Source: Phocoena phocoena
Lineage: Eukaryota; Chordata; Mammalia; Artiodactyla; Phocoenidae
NCBI RefSeq assembly: GCF_963924675.1
Contig: NC_089240.1
Span: forward strand, 118,363,680-118,427,679
Length of the DNA: 64,000 bases
Direction of reading: 5' to 3'
In this document: positions 37,379-49,485 of the stretch, in pieces
Layout: the number at the start of each line of letters is the position of its first letter
Position numbering within the stretch: the stretch's first letter is position 1
Notes under the pieces: generated by a model
Told to the model about the DNA's origin: nothing
Databases searched by the model: none
Seen by the model: only the letters and a program-made list of their open reading frames with translations
Program-made: the position numbers and the translations under genes

Positions 37379-37590
37379 GGGCTTCCCTGGTGGCGCAGTG
37401 GTTGAGAGGCCGCCTGCCAATGCAGGGGACGTGGGTTCGTGCCCTGGTCCAGGAAGATCCCGCGTGCCGCGGAGCGGCTAGGCCCGTGAGCCATGGTTGC
37501 TGAGCCTGCGCGTCCGGAGCCTGTGCTCCGCAACGGGAGAGGCCACAACAGTGAGAGGCCCACGTACCGCAAACAAAACAAAACAAAACA
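37379..37590 (+). mobile_element. CHR-type SINE, main subtype (plus)
   Basis: 'gggcttccctggtggcgcag' to 'gcccacgtaccgc' with an AAAAC-repeat tail. TSD 'aaaaccagtgttt' (37366-37378) and 'aaaacagtgttt' (37586-37597). Confidence 0.95.
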
Positions 37591-37597
37591 GTGTTTA

Positions 37598-38176
37598 CTT
37601 GTAGGGTGCCAAGCAAGGGAGTGGGAGACAGCCTTAGAACCACTCCAAGTTTCCAAGTTGGTCTTTGAGTTCTTTAATGGGGAAGAAACAAGAAACTGTG
37701 GTTAATTATTGTCTTGTGACATTTCTTAATCACAGTTTTGGCAGTCAAGATGCCTATGCTTTACAAGTCTCTGGTCTGGTGGTCTATGATGGGTGGCAGG
37801 GGGTTGTCTGTTAGCTCATCTTGTCCTGGAGAAACAACCTTAGTCTGTATGTTAACGATGTTATCAACAACAGCAGTTGTAGTCATCTGATTCTGGTTGG
37901 TTAGTATTTAGGTAACACAGGATTGAGGTCAGAGGGGACAAGAAAGGGAATAAACTGTGGATAGAGAGGTTAATCCTAAACTTGGCAGGAGAACTTGGGT
38001 TTTAGGGGGACTCAGTTTCATTTCCATTATTTTTTAAACAATTTGCATCTACATCTGTTTATCTATTTTTACATTTATGCAGCTATTATGTTGCAACTAT
38101 GGAAAACAGGATTTATTTTTCTTATTCCCTCCCACCAAACCTATATCTCTATTCTCTCATTAGTTATAATTTTAAA
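37598..38176. other. No recognisable feature
   Basis: Unassigned sequence between a SINE and an L1. Confidence 0.4.
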
Positions 38177-38195
38177 ATCAATATTATATGTGCAG

Positions 38196-39274
38196 AAAAG
38201 GAAACCATAAACAAGATGAAAGACAACCCTCAGAATGGGAGAAAATATTTGCAAATGAATCAATGGACAAAGGGTTAATCTCCAAAATATATAAACAGCT
38301 CATGCAGCTCAATATTAAAAAAAACAAACAACCCAATCAAAAAATGGGCAGAAGGCCTAAATAGACATTTCTCCAAAGAAGACATACAGATTGCCAATAA
38401 ACACATGAAAGGATGCTCAACATCACTAATCATTAGAGAAATGCAAATCAAAACTACAATGAGGTATCACTTCACACCGGTCCGAATGGCCACCATCAAA
38501 AAAATCTACAAACAATAAATGCTGGAGAGGGTGTGGAGAAAAGGGAACTCTCTTACACTGTTGGTGGGAGTGTCAATTGGTACAGCCACTATGGATAACA
38601 GTATGGAGGTTCCCTAACAAACTAAAAATAGAACTACCATATGACCCAGCAATCCCACTCCTGGGCATATATCCAGAGAAAACCATAATTCCAAAAAATA
38701 CATGCACCCCAATGCTTACTGCAGCACTACATACAATAGCCAGGACATGGAAGCAACCTAAATGTCCATCAACAGAAGAATGGATAAAGAAGATGTGGTA
38801 CATATATACAATGGAATATTACTCAGCCATAAAAAGGAACGAAATTGTGCAATTTGCAGAGATGTGGATGCACCTAGAGACAAGTAAGTCAGAAAGAGAA
38901 AAACAAATATCATATAATATTGCTTATATGTAGAATCTAGAAAAATGATACAGATGAACTTATTTGCAAAGCAGAAATCGAGACACAGACTTAGAGAATG
39001 GACGTATGGATACCGGGGTGTTGGGGGGAAGGGGAAGGGAGGAGGTGGGATGATTTGGGAGATTAGGATTGACATATATACACTACTATGTATAGAATAG
39101 ATAACTAATGAGAACCTACTGTATAGCACAGGGAACTCTTCTCAATGCTGTATGGTGACCTAAATGGGAAAGAAATCCAAAAATGACAGGATATATGTAT
39201 AGCTGATTCACTTTGCCCTACAGCAGAAACTAACACAATATCGTAAAGCAACTATACTCCAATAAAAAAAATAA
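38196..39274 (+). mobile_element. 5'-truncated L1 with imperfect TSD
   Basis: Starts within ORF2 ('cagaatgggagaaaatattt') and is readable through '[15 protein letters not shown]' near 38810-38860. It ends in the 3' UTR with 'ctccaataaaaaaaataaa'. TSD 'tcaatattatatgtgca' near 38178 and 'tcaatattatctatgca' near 39276. The 3' UTR differs from the 24549/49486 type. Confidence 0.9.
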
Positions 39275-39354
39275 ATTCAATATTATCTATGCAAACATTA
39301 TTTTGATTATTGTGCATTGCTGAGTCATACAGCATACTGTGACTATTAAAAATC

Positions 39355-39465
39355 ATATGATTGGGATTGACATATATACACTAATATGTATAAAATAGAT
39401 AACTAATTAAGAACCTGCTGTATAAAATATAAATAAAATAAAATTCAAAAAAAATTATACAGTTT
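39355..39465 (+). mobile_element. Short L1 3'-tail fragment
   Basis: 'gggattgacatatatacact' and 'gaacctgctgtataaaatat', then 'aaaataaaattcaaaaaa', repeat the same L1 terminus found at 39057-39125 and 29887-29955. Confidence 0.8.
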
Positions 39466-39907
39466 TACTTTCCATAGAGTTAACAATTCCCTTGTTTTCT
39501 GTTTCTTTGTTTTATTTATATATTTCTCCGTACATTTTCCGTAGTCTCTCTACCAGACAGCTAAAACCCCTTGACCGGTGTTCTTGCAGCCCGATCTTTC
39601 CCTTGCTCCACTCTTCTCCCCACCTTTCATATCCTGCATCTCCTGGCTCAGACCTTCTTCATGCTGATCTGGACTGGTTCCTCTCTAAGCCAGTTCCACA
39701 ACTGCCATCCTGGGGGCTTTTCTTCATCATTGTGTGGGGGAATTTTCTTCATCTCTTTCTTGTGTTTATCCCCACTTTCCTGGACTCCACTTCTCGCTCA
39801 GTTTTGGTTTACTTATTTGTTTCAGTGCAGCCCATCTTAAACAGCTTGCTAAGAAGGTGTCATGTTGTGATTTATAATAAATTTATATTTGATCTTTATC
39901 CCCTTTT
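39466..39907. other. No firmly recognisable feature
   Basis: T/C-rich sequence with a 144-codon plus frame (39492-39926). The residues are hydrophobic and low-complexity, with no domain I recognise. Confidence 0.35.
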
Positions 39908-40381
39908 TGTGGCACAGAGCTCCTAAAACCCTTGGAATTTCCCAAATTTCCTAAGTGTTGAGAGCAACAATGGTGTCTTCTGTTAAGTTAATAAGGTGAT
40001 TTAGGAAAGCCCCAGTTTCAGGAAAGGGTGGGGGCTTGTTGCTAGGGGAACCAACCCTGGGAGTAGAGTGTTGGAACTTTCAGTCCTGCCCCGACCTCTT
40101 GGGGGGGAGATGGGCTGAAGATTGAGTTCAATCACCAATGGCCAATCACTGAATTAATTACACCTGTGTAATGAAGCCTCTGTAGAACCCCAAAAGAATG
40201 GGATTTACAGAGATTCCAGTTTGGTGAACAAGAATGCATCCATATGCCGCCCAGCCAGGGCCCCAAACTCCACTGGGATAGAAGCTCTTTTGTTCTGGGT
40301 GTTGCCCTAAGTATCTCTTCATCTGGCTGTTGATTCGCATCCTCTAATATCCTTTGTAATAAATCGGTAATCTAATAAGTA

Positions 40382-41539
40382 CAGCAGTCCCCTCCACCCT
40401 TATAAGCGGTTTCACTTTCCGTGGTTTCAGTTACCCGTGGTCAACCACAGTCTGAAAATCTTAAATGGAGAAATTCAAGAAGTAAACAATTATAAGTTTT
40501 AAGATGCACACCGGTCTGAGTAGCACAATGAAATCTCGCATTATTGATCTTTGTCCCGCCCAGAACATGCATCATCCCTTCGCCCAGAGTATCCCGCCTG
40601 CCCGTAGTCAGTTAGTAGCTGGCTCCATTATCAGAGTAACTGTAGAGGTATCACAGTCTTGTGTCCAAGTAACCCTTATTTTATTTAATAATGGCCTCAA
40701 AGCTCAAGAGTAGTGATGTTATCAATTCAGATACACCAAAGAGAAGCCACAAAGTGCTTCCTTTATGTGAAAAGGTGAAAGTTCTCAACTTAAGAAGGAA
40801 AGAAATAACATCGTATGCTTGAGGTTGCTAAGATCTACAGTAAGAACAAATATTCTATCCGTGAAATTGTGAAGAAGAAAAGAGAAATTCATGCTAGCTT
40901 TTCTGTCACACTTCAAACTACAAAAGTTATGGCCACAGTGTGAAATAAGTACTTAGTTAAGATGTTAAAGGCATTATATTTGTACAATAATATATTTTGA
41001 GAGAGAGACCACATTCACATAACTTTTATTACAGTATATTGCTGTAATTGTTCTATTTTACTATTATTAGTTCCTGTCGTTAATCTCTTACTGTGCCTAA
41101 TTTATATATTAAACTTTATCATAGGTGTGTATGTATAGGAAAAAACATTGTCTATATAGGGTTCGGTACTATCCATGGTTTCAAGCATCCACTGGGGGTC
41201 TTGGAACACATCCCTGGGAATAAGGAGTGACTACTGTATTCAGAAATTTAAAATAGTAATAAAATAAAAAGAAGTCTTTTTTTCTAAAATTCTTTCCCCC
41301 GTTGAGTTTTCCTCTGGGCTTCATTGAGACTATGCTTTACTACAGTACATTGTTCAATTTTATTATTAGTTATTGCTGTTAATCTCTTACTGTTCCTACT
41401 TTACACAATAGACTTTATCATAGGTGTGTATGTATAAGAAAAAACATAGTATATATAGGGTTCAGTACTATCCATAGTTTCAGGCATCCACTGGGGGAAT
41501 CTTGGAATGTATCCCCCTCACATAAGGGGGGAACCACTG
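40382..41539 (+). mobile_element. Tigger2-type DNA transposon, internally deleted
   Basis: The 5' terminal repeat 'cagcagtcccctccaccctt' is flanked by TA (40380-40381). 'ggtttcagttacccgtggtc' is typical of this family. Two 3' ends follow: 'ggagtgactactg' at 41236 and 'ggggggaaccactg' at 41539, each followed by TA. The repeated 3' part covers about 41020-41236 and 41334-41539. Confidence 0.85.
40691..40980 (+). pseudogene. Tigger2 transposase N-terminal remnant
   Basis: The ATG at 40691 starts 'MASKLKSSDVINSDTPKRS', the beginning of the DNA-binding region of a pogo-type transposase. A frameshift and stop follow near 40820. Similarity continues in another frame to about 40980, where an internal deletion joins it to the 3' UTR. 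The catalytic domain is absent. Confidence 0.8.
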
Positions 41540-41811
41540 TAAAATGTTTCTCTGACTTCTGTGAGCTGCTCTAGCAAATTACTTGAACCCAAAGTCTTTG
41601 GACTCTCCGGTTTATAAACAGTCAGAAGCACAGGTGACAACCTGGACTTGCTGTTGGCATCTGAAGTGGGGGGCAGTCTTGTGGGACTGAGCTCTTAACC
41701 TGTGGGATCTGCTGCTATCTCCCTGTGGATGGTGTCAGAATTGAGTTGAATTGTAAAATGCTGGGCTCCTGTGCGAGAATTGCTTGGTGGTGTGGGGAAA
41801 AGCCATATTTC

Positions 41812-41826
41812 TGGTGTCAGAAGTGT
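41812..41826 (+). other. Primer-binding-site remnant (tRNA-Leu type)
   Basis: 'tggtgtcagaagtg' follows the LTR end and resembles the 3' end complement of tRNA-Leu used by ERVL elements. Similar leader text ('gagagtaaaggagaaacaca') continues to about 41930. Confidence 0.55.
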
Positions 41827-42007
41827 GAGTGTGGTAGTAGTGTGAGAGTAAAGGAGAAACACAGGAGGGAAGAGCACGAGTTTGAGTTTTTCCAACTTGG
41901 AAGGATTTATGGGGGATAACTTTTTCTGGTACTTTGTATCTCTGAGAAAGTATTCTGATTTAACACTTGGTATAATAGTTCACGCTGGGCACTAAGTGGG
42001 TGTTCTT

Positions 42008-42218
42008 TTTTTTTTTTTTTTTTTTTTGCGGTACGCGGGCCTCTCACTGCTGTGGCCTCTCCCGTTGCGGAGCACAGGCTCCGGACGCGCAGGCTCAGCG
42101 GCCATGGCTCACGGGCCTAGCCGCTCCGCGGCATGTGGGATCTTCCCGGACCGGGGCACGAACCCGCGTCCCCTGCATCGGCAGGCGGACTCTCAACCAC
42201 TGCGCCACCAGGGAAGCC
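42008..42218 (-). mobile_element. CHR-type SINE, main subtype (minus), very young-looking
   Basis: T tract 42005-42027, then 'gcggtacgcgggcctctcac' through 'gccaccagggaagccc'. Perfect 16-base TSD 'ctaagtgggtgttctt' at 41992-42007 and 42219-42234. It is the closest to a consensus copy in the window. Confidence 0.97.
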
Positions 42219-42234
42219 CTAAGTGGGTGTTCTT

Positions 42235-43043
42235 AATATGGAAACATATCCTTCTGTTCTGGGAATTTTTCTTGTATTATTTCTTTGATTTCCTACCCCT
42301 ATGTTTTTCCTGTCTTCTATTTCTGAAACTTCTATTATTTGGGTGTTGGTTCCCCTCAAATGATTCTTTAATTTTCTTACATTTACTCACTTTATTCTAT
42401 CTCTTTTTCTTCAGTTCTACTCTTGGGAAATATTCTCAACTTTATCTTTCACCACCTGTAATGGATTTTAAAATGTGGCCAGGATGCTTTAAGTTTCCAA
42501 GAGCTCACTCTTAATTTCTAATCATCATTGTTTTTCTTTTAAAAAAATATCCTGGATTCAGTATTTTCATAGATTCAACAATTATTTCTAATCTCTCAGG
42601 TTATTAATTATAAATATTTTGAAGTTTTTTTCTACTTTATGGGTTGTCTAGTTCCACTGAGTTGTTTGCTTATCTTGGTCTTTATGTTGGAGACTTTCTT
42701 TAGATTTGCTCTCATTGTATTTAATGGCTATGTACAAAAAACTTATAAGCTCCTTGTTTACCAGTGGTGGTTTTGACTGGTAGTCTGCACTGTAGGGGAG
42801 TTATGAAGGACCCAGCTGTCGGTATCTGTCACTTCAGAGAGAAGTGCCCCATTCTTCCTGGGTGATAGATATAAACTTGGCTCATAGCATTCTTGGAGCC
42901 AAGCAGGGAAAGGGGACTGCTGGGGCTCCTTGCCATTTAGTTATTATTAATTTTTTTTTCTGGTTCAGGAGAATTCATTACTTTTGTTTAGTCTCCTTTA
43001 ATCTTGAATAGTTTCTCAGTCTTTCTCTTTAATGGCCTTAACA
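42235..43043. other. Unassigned, possibly repeat-derived
   Basis: 'cttctattatttgggtgttg' and 'gggaaatattctcaacttta' sound like a dispersed mammalian sequence, but I cannot name it. Confidence 0.3.
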
Positions 43044-43162
43044 TTTTTTTTTTCAGCTGCACCATGGCATGTGGGATCTCAGTTCCCCCACCAGGGATTG
43101 AACCCGTGCTCCCTGCAGTGGAAGCAGGAAGCCTTAACCACTGAACTGCCAGGGAAGTTCCC
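43044..43162 (-). mobile_element. CHR-type SINE, short old subtype (minus)
   Basis: T tract 43044-43053, 'gcaccatggcatgtgggatc', 'gggattgaacccgtgctccc' and the reversed head 'gccagggaagttcc'. Confidence 0.85.
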
Positions 43163-43389
43163 TCTCAGTATTTAGACTTTCACTCAAGTCCTCTGTTTTC
43201 AGCCTGGTGTCCCTAAATTGTTTAATTTCTTCAGAGTCTAAATATAAACTTCCCTTCTGTCCATATAGGGGAGAGAAGTAAGGAGGGAAAGGAGAGGGGT
43301 GAGTAGATGTGTTTCTTATGCAGGTTTTCAATCCCACAGTTCGCCTCCTGAGAAAAACAGAACAGGATCTGTCTTTGCCTACCTCTGCC

Positions 43390-43870
43390 TCTCTTTTCTT
43401 CCCACAAAATTTATTGAGTGGCTAGTATGTTGCAGACTCTACCATCTACCTAGAATAAAATGGTGAATAAAGATAAATGTAGTCTTTACCTTTGTGGAGC
43501 TTATAAAGAGAACCTAATTAATGGCAAAATTAATGTAAATTTATAACTAAGACAAGTGCTAAGAAGGAAAAGTAAGAGGTAAAAATAAAAACAACAGCCA
43601 TAATAACCATAACAGCTAATAGTCTCTTATTCCTATTCTGGAGGAGTGTGTAATGAGAGGTTTGACCTAATTAGAAAGTTTGGAAGTTTTAGCTGAGATC
43701 TGAAATGCAAAAAAGGAGTTAATTAGGGGACGGAGGGGTGGGAGCATAGGTAGCCTCAAGGAAGACAGGGAACAACTTGTGGCAAATACCTGGGGTGGGA
43801 AGCTGTCTAGAGAAGCCTGAAAGAAGGCCAGTGTGACTGGGGTATACAGTGAAGCTACACATAGCTGTGA
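43390..43870 (-). mobile_element. L2 LINE fragment (minus)
   Basis: 'gtagtctttacctttgtgga', 'acaagtgctaagaaggaaaa' and 'aggccagtgtgactgg' follow the reversed L2 order. Confidence 0.6.
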
Positions 43871-44985
43871 TTACATTAATATTCACTAATTAAAGCTCTA
43901 AGTTTAAAATCAAGTTTTTCCTTAAGCCTTTAAGTTCAACGTAAAGCTTTGTTATTCTATTCATAAACCTGGTATTTTTCTATAAAATTAAAAAAAAAAC
44001 ACTTTCACTTGTTCTTTAGCTCAGTAGATTTTCCCTTAAATTTTTTACCTTAAATACATTTGGATATTTAATAAATTGATTCCTATAAACATTTCAAATA
44101 CTTGACAGGGTAATCTTACATACCTAATAAGCAAAATGTTTCTAAGTCCTATAGTAATGCTGATAAATTTAATAACCCCAAATTATAATAGTCTAAATTA
44201 CATTCTGATGAGCATTCAAAGTTTGTATATATACATAACAAAATTTTCTTACTCCTTTCAGTAGTTTAATGATATTTAAACATTTCAAATTACAAATATA
44301 ATTTTAGAATCTCTAATAGGTTAATTTTTATTAAATGTCTCAAATACCTTAACTTGCAAACACAGATTATCAAGATAATACCAAAATGTATTCCTAAAAT
44401 GAGAACAGTTATTTACTGAGGGTTTGGTTTGCTTCAATATTTATATACTTATTTCTGTATCTTATTGGCTATTAGGGTTGCCAGATTTAGCTAATAAAAA
44501 CATGATACCTAGTTAAGTTTGAATTTCAGGTGAACAACAAATAACTTTAGTAACTGAGATTTAATTAAAATGGGTGTCCTGTATTTTATCTGGCAGCCCT
44601 ACTGGGTTTGCAAAATCACCTACCCTACTAGGAGAGCAGAGTTAGACCAGTTCTGGTGGGCTGTACTTACTTGGTCAGAGATTTGTGGTCATAATATTGT
44701 TACAGGGTCGAAGATTCATGACTATAATATGGTTACAGATTAGGGATCTTAATCAGAAATTATAGAGACCTGGGTTCTACTTCATGGATGATTCTACCCA
44801 AGTCACAGTTTAACATGATGAGCTATTTCAAATTACCTGAATTTGACCTGCTATGTCAGTGGTGACCCCAAGCCCATGCATTTTAACTTGGATATAGTTT
44901 TGCAGCCATGGACATCATGGATTCTTTTGGGTGTCTTCTAGGTTTCACCATTACCTAATTTTTTTTATTATAACTGGTTTTAACT
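43871..44985. other. No recognisable feature
   Basis: Very AT-rich from 43900 to 44450, with no repeat that I can assign. Confidence 0.4.
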
Positions 44986-45390
44986 TTTTATGTCATTTGA
45001 GTTGATGGAATTGGAATAATGTGGCTTTTTCCCCCTGTAAAAGCAATGGGGAACCAGAGAAGAGTTTAAGCAACAGTGTGATGTGACCAAATTTTTGTTT
45101 TTGGAAAAAAAATCACACTGGTTGCTGCACGGAGAATAAATAGGAGAGGTTTGAAGTGGGTGACAGAGACTACTTATGAGGCTTTTGCAGTAGAGGAACT
45201 CAGAGATGTTGATGAACTTGGTCGATGCTGATAAACAGGACAAATTTGAGCTATTTTGAAGGCAGAATCAATAGCATATGGTGATGGATTGAATATAGGC
45301 AGCAAGAGAGAGGGAGTTAACAAGCATGACTTCCAGGTGTCTGGTGTGAGTGACTGGATGAATATTGACGCCATTCACCCAGATAAGAAA
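44986..45390 (-). mobile_element. L2 LINE fragment (minus)
   Basis: 'aagcaatggggaaccagaga', 'cagtgtgatgtgaccaaatt' and 'aatcacactggttgctgca' follow the reversed L2 order. Confidence 0.6.
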
Positions 45391-45439
45391 CAAGTGAGGA
45401 GGAGAAGAGCGGTTTGTTTTATTTAAAAAATTTTTTAAA

Positions 45440-45490
45440 AAGAATGTATATATATGTATAACTGAGTCACTTTGCAGTACAGCAGAAATT
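45440..45490 (+). mobile_element. L1 3'-terminal scrap
   Basis: 'tgtataactgagtcactttg' and 'cagtacagcagaaatt' are the last bases of an L1 3' UTR, as at 39200 and 56280. The next element (SINE) begins at once. Confidence 0.7.
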
Positions 45491-45491
45491 T

Positions 45492-45775
45492 TAATTAATT
45501 AATTAATTTATTTTTGGCTCTGTTGGGTCTTTGTTGCTGCGCACGGGCTTTCTCTGGTTGCAGTGCGCGGGGGCTACTCTGTTGCGGTGTGCGGGCTTCT
45601 CATTGTGGTGGCTTCTCTTGTTGCAGAGCATGGGCTCTAGGTGTTCAGGCTCAGTAGTTGTGGCACACGGGCTTAGTTGCTCCACAGCATGTGGGATCTT
45701 CCCAGACCAGGGATTGAACCCATGTCTCCTGCATTGGCAGGTGGATTCTTAACCACTGCACCACCAAGGAAGTCC
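45492..45775 (-). mobile_element. CHR-type SINE, long subtype (minus)
   Basis: TTAA-repeat tail, 'ggctctgttgggtctttgtt', 'gcatgtgggatcttcccaga' and head 'accaccaaggaagtcc'. It carries the extra 3' segment absent from the short subtype. Confidence 0.92.
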
Positions 45776-46600
45776 TGAGCCATTTAAAAATATTCTTCAT
45801 TTGTTTGCTCTGAGGAGAGAAACAATGAGTCCAGTCTGGGCATACTAAATTAAAGATATGTTTGGGACACATAAGTGGAGATGGTCAGCAAACATCTGGA
45901 AATGCATTTCTAGATCATACTTTGGTTTCCATCTATGGCTATAGAATCCAGAATTTCCCACAGCAACATAATTACAATTTGTGTTTTCAAAAGTTTTCTA
46001 CCTGGCCATGTTTCTCCAAAGAAACTTGTAATGTGCAATGTGTCCAAAATCCATTTTAGCATTAGAGCGGCTGTTCTGAACTGGAACATTCTTCTCTCTT
46101 GTTGGTTGATGATAGTATTTAAAAAATGTCACCTCATTGATGGATTCAGGGTCATACCCCTATTTTTGGTACTTATTTGATTGATGTGTATTTATTTGAA
46201 CCAATATCCAGAAGAACACTGTTTATATGACCTAATTTAGTTTTGAATTTTGTGCCTTGTTACTCTGTTTAACGATGCTAAGCTATTTAGAAGAAGTAGG
46301 CAAATAATAAATCTTTAAGCTTGGAAGACCTATTTACAGTCAATTGACTTCTACCTTCAGGAGATGGGAAATTAATGAACTCAATGCTTTCTGTGACAAC
46401 AGATTTTACTCAGTTCTTTTCAGGTTGTTGCAAAGAATTCTTTTACCTTTTTCAATTAGCCAGGACTTCCTGACGATGTTTTCAATGTAGGGAAACCCTG
46501 CTCTTCAAGACATAGCTTTGTGGTTTGTACACTTTGCTGGTATGCTTTATGTAGACAGTGGCTTGAATAATATTTTGGTCTGTTTCACACTTTGTTTTTC
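45776..46600. other. No recognisable feature
   Basis: Unassigned. The 81-codon frame at 45935-46180 shows no domain. Confidence 0.4.
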
Positions 46601-46618
46601 CAAGCTCATGCATCTTTT

Positions 46619-46943
46619 AAATTTATTTTATTTTATTTATTTTTGGCTGTATTAGGTCTTTGTTGCTGTGCATGGGTTTTCTCTAGTTGCAGCGAGCAGG
46701 GGCTACTCTTCATTACGGTGCTCAAGCTTCTCATTGCGGTGGCTTCTTTTGTTGTGGAGCACTGGCTCTAGGCGTGCAGGCCTCAGTAGTTGTAGCTCAC
46801 GAGCTCTAGAGTGCAGGCTCATTAATTGTGACACTTGGGCTTAGTTGCTCTGCAGCATGTGGGATCTTCCAGGACCAGGGCTCGAACGTGTGTCTCCTGC
46901 ATTGGCAGGCGGATTCTTAACCACTGTGCCACCAGGGGAGCCC
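46619..46943 (-). mobile_element. CHR-type SINE, long subtype (minus) with TSD
   Basis: 'ttatttttggctgtattagg', 'ctctgcagcatgtgggatct' and head 'gccaccaggggagcccc'. TSD 'caagctcatgcatcttt' at 46601 and 'caagcccatgcatcttt' at 46944. Confidence 0.95.
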
Positions 46944-46960
46944 CAAGCCCATGCATCTTT

Positions 46961-49474
46961 CATTCTTATTCAGAATAAGTAGTTGGAGCTGTTCATGGCA
47001 GTTTTCATTCATTCTTGTATTTATTTATTTTGTGTAGGATATCTTGGGATAGTTAATTGCAAGGACAGAGTCCTAAAAATAGCTAGTTTCTGAAGTGAAC
47101 TTTAATAACACTATGTTAATTATTTTGATTTTTATTCAGCTGTGGAAAACCATTCATCTGTTCTATTCAAGCTATTTTTCTGATTACTGAAAATGAGAAT
47201 ATAATTCTTATTTATTAACTACCATCAGTACTTTTTCTGGGATAAAAAGTATTGCTGTTTCTATACAATACAACTTTTGACTAATTAATTAGAATGTATG
47301 CCCATATTATCACAAATGTTTATCTCTATATTTGGAAAGAGGACAAGAACACTTTTAGACTTCTAATTTAACATGTAAATTCATGGCAGGCCTGGTTCCA
47401 TAGCTAGTCTGGGCCTTAACAAATCATCTTGAGAGTAAATTGCTTACTGATAATAAATGATGAATAACTCTAAAGTATTTAGTGTCTGGTAACCTGAAAT
47501 CTTTCTTCCTAAATGATGAGTGGTTAGCAGAAAATAAAAGATAGACCATGATATCATTAAACAGGTAATCAAATTAGTTGTGATATAGTTTTCAGGAGCC
47601 AGGAGAGTATAGCAAGGAGCCTTTCCAACCTTGTGGTTAGTTTTTAGAGTGCTTTGTTGGCTAACGCAGGATCAGGGGTAAGATGATTACAATCAAATTT
47701 CAATGGTATACAAAGAATCAAGCCAGAAAGCGGTGGGAGTCAGAATCAGGGACAGAAGAAAAATGAAAAAAGCAGGCCTTGAGAACAGTAGTCTAGAGAC
47801 TAAAATCCATAGGAAGAGGCAACATGTGAGATGCAGATAATACCAAAGAGGTCTCAGGAAGAGGGGGAACAGGTCCAAGTGAGGCTATAATACTGTAAGA
47901 GACCACTTTGATTGGGACGGGCATCTATAACTTAGGCTTAAATTTTCCCTTTACTCACCTAGTCATAGGAAAATCCTCAAGAGATCATAGGTGCAGGTTG
48001 AGGGAAACATAGTAGTATGATAAGAGGCCGATCAAGACACTTACCACTCTGCTCATGCAATTTATTTGTGCCTTCAGTGGCTGGAAGTTAAGTTTGACAC
48101 TTGGCCATCTGGGGCCCACTAGGCAACCAAGCAAAAAATTAAGTTATAGTTTTTGCTGGGTGATTGACATTATGTAGAAGAGTAAAGGTGCTGAAACATG
48201 GTACAGCAGAGATGACCATGAAGGGAACTTGGGGGAATCTCCTGGGGTGTTCTGTTGTTCTACAAGTATGCTCACAGGTAAAGCATAATGGTCCATTAAT
48301 GAAACTATGCAGGTAGGGCACTGAGAGTTCAGATCCCTCAGGAATGAAAATTGGATCATACCACCCAGGTAAACATCTTAAATAGTAAATAGCTGACTAC
48401 CAGGATTATTGATAGGTACAAGGAAAATGGTGTTTATAAAGTCTTATGAATTATATATTTTATGCATATTTAATGCAAACAATATTGAGCATGAAGTATT
48501 TAAATAGTAATATCCCAAACTACTTTGCCTTGGATGGTGGTGGTCTATATTTCATTGTGTTACCCAGGAGGTATCAGAGCACTTTACAAAAGGAAAATCT
48601 TTTAAATTTGGATTCCAAGTAGGAAGAGACTTTCAGCCAAAGAGGATATAAATTCCTGTTTCCTCCCTGCCTCCACCCCACCCCTACCTCCTGTCACTGT
48701 GTTCAGAACCATGTGGTGTGTTGGAGAAAGAATAGAGTCATCTAAAAGTCCACAAACACAGAATGCTCAGGTTAAGGAAATATAGTTATTCTCACCCCTT
48801 AATTACAACCTTCTATTCCTCTGCTGAGGTCTATTGTCCTTGCTCCCATGGCCTGTAATGAGGTTAGCCTGTGTCCTGAATTTCTCCTATCATATGCTGA
48901 TGGTAGACATCACTAATCAATTATGGCATGATTTCCTATTGAGCTAGACCGGTTACATAGCTACTACAAATTGTTTGGGTTGGAAGTTGAGATGAAATCT
49001 ATTTGATGTCTCGGGTCTATATTATCAGGAAAAAGAATTAGAAACAACTATAGGAAGGCCTGATCACCTGATCACTCATTTCTTAGTAGGCTGACAGCAA
49101 AAGTATAAGGGTAAACAGTTGTGTCTATATAGTCTAATGCTAGGAGACAAAAAAAATACACGCAGGGTGAAGGCAGTAGACCAGAGAGCAAAATAAGCTA
49201 TTTACTAAACGAGGGCGAGGTTTTTCTAATTCACCCAGTACTAGGAAGTACTGCTGAATAAGCACCCATAGTATTAAATCAATAGGTTATTATCCCATTT
49301 GATAAAAAGTGACCAGCTAAGAAGTGCAAGAAAGTGCAATTATATGGCCACTCAACATCTAGAGGAAATGTAGGGTGATTACAAGCATAAACTAAAACAT
49401 ACTACAGCATGCTTAGAAAGCCTATTACACTATGGGCTTATAATACAAATAATTGACAATAAAAATATCCTATT
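46961..49474. other. No recognisable feature
   Basis: A 2.5-kb stretch, the longest here without a repeat I can assign. It includes a short A run at 49149-49156. Frames are short and lack domains. Possibly ancient repeats beyond recognition by eye. Confidence 0.4.
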
Positions 49475-49485
49475 AAGAATACCAG

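Larger units (their letters stand above)
39908..41811 (+). mobile_element. ERVL-like LTR interrupted by Tigger2
   Basis: Left LTR part 39908-40381 holds 'gtaatgaagcctctgtagaa' and a polyadenylation-like 'gtaataaatcgg'. The right part 41542-41811 holds 'gagctgctctagcaaattac', 'cttaacctgtgggatctg' and 'gtcagaattgagttg'. The sequence just after resembles a Leu-tRNA primer-binding site, which is why I place it with ERVL. The 5' edge is approximate. No coding sequence is present. Confidence 0.6.

Noticed and set aside
39492..39926. 144-codon plus-strand ORF
   Set aside because: Hydrophobic, Phe/Leu/Ser-rich residues from T/C-rich DNA and no recognisable domain.
42061..42218. tRNA gene (A- and B-box-like motifs in SINE heads)
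   Set aside because: Boxes are present but the cloverleaf is not intact and the sequence continues into a SINE body with tail and TSD. It is tRNA-derived, not a tRNA gene.
46961..49474. A gene in the long repeat-poor stretch
   Set aside because: I looked for open frames and splice-flanked segments on both strands. All frames were short with frequent stops and no domain.
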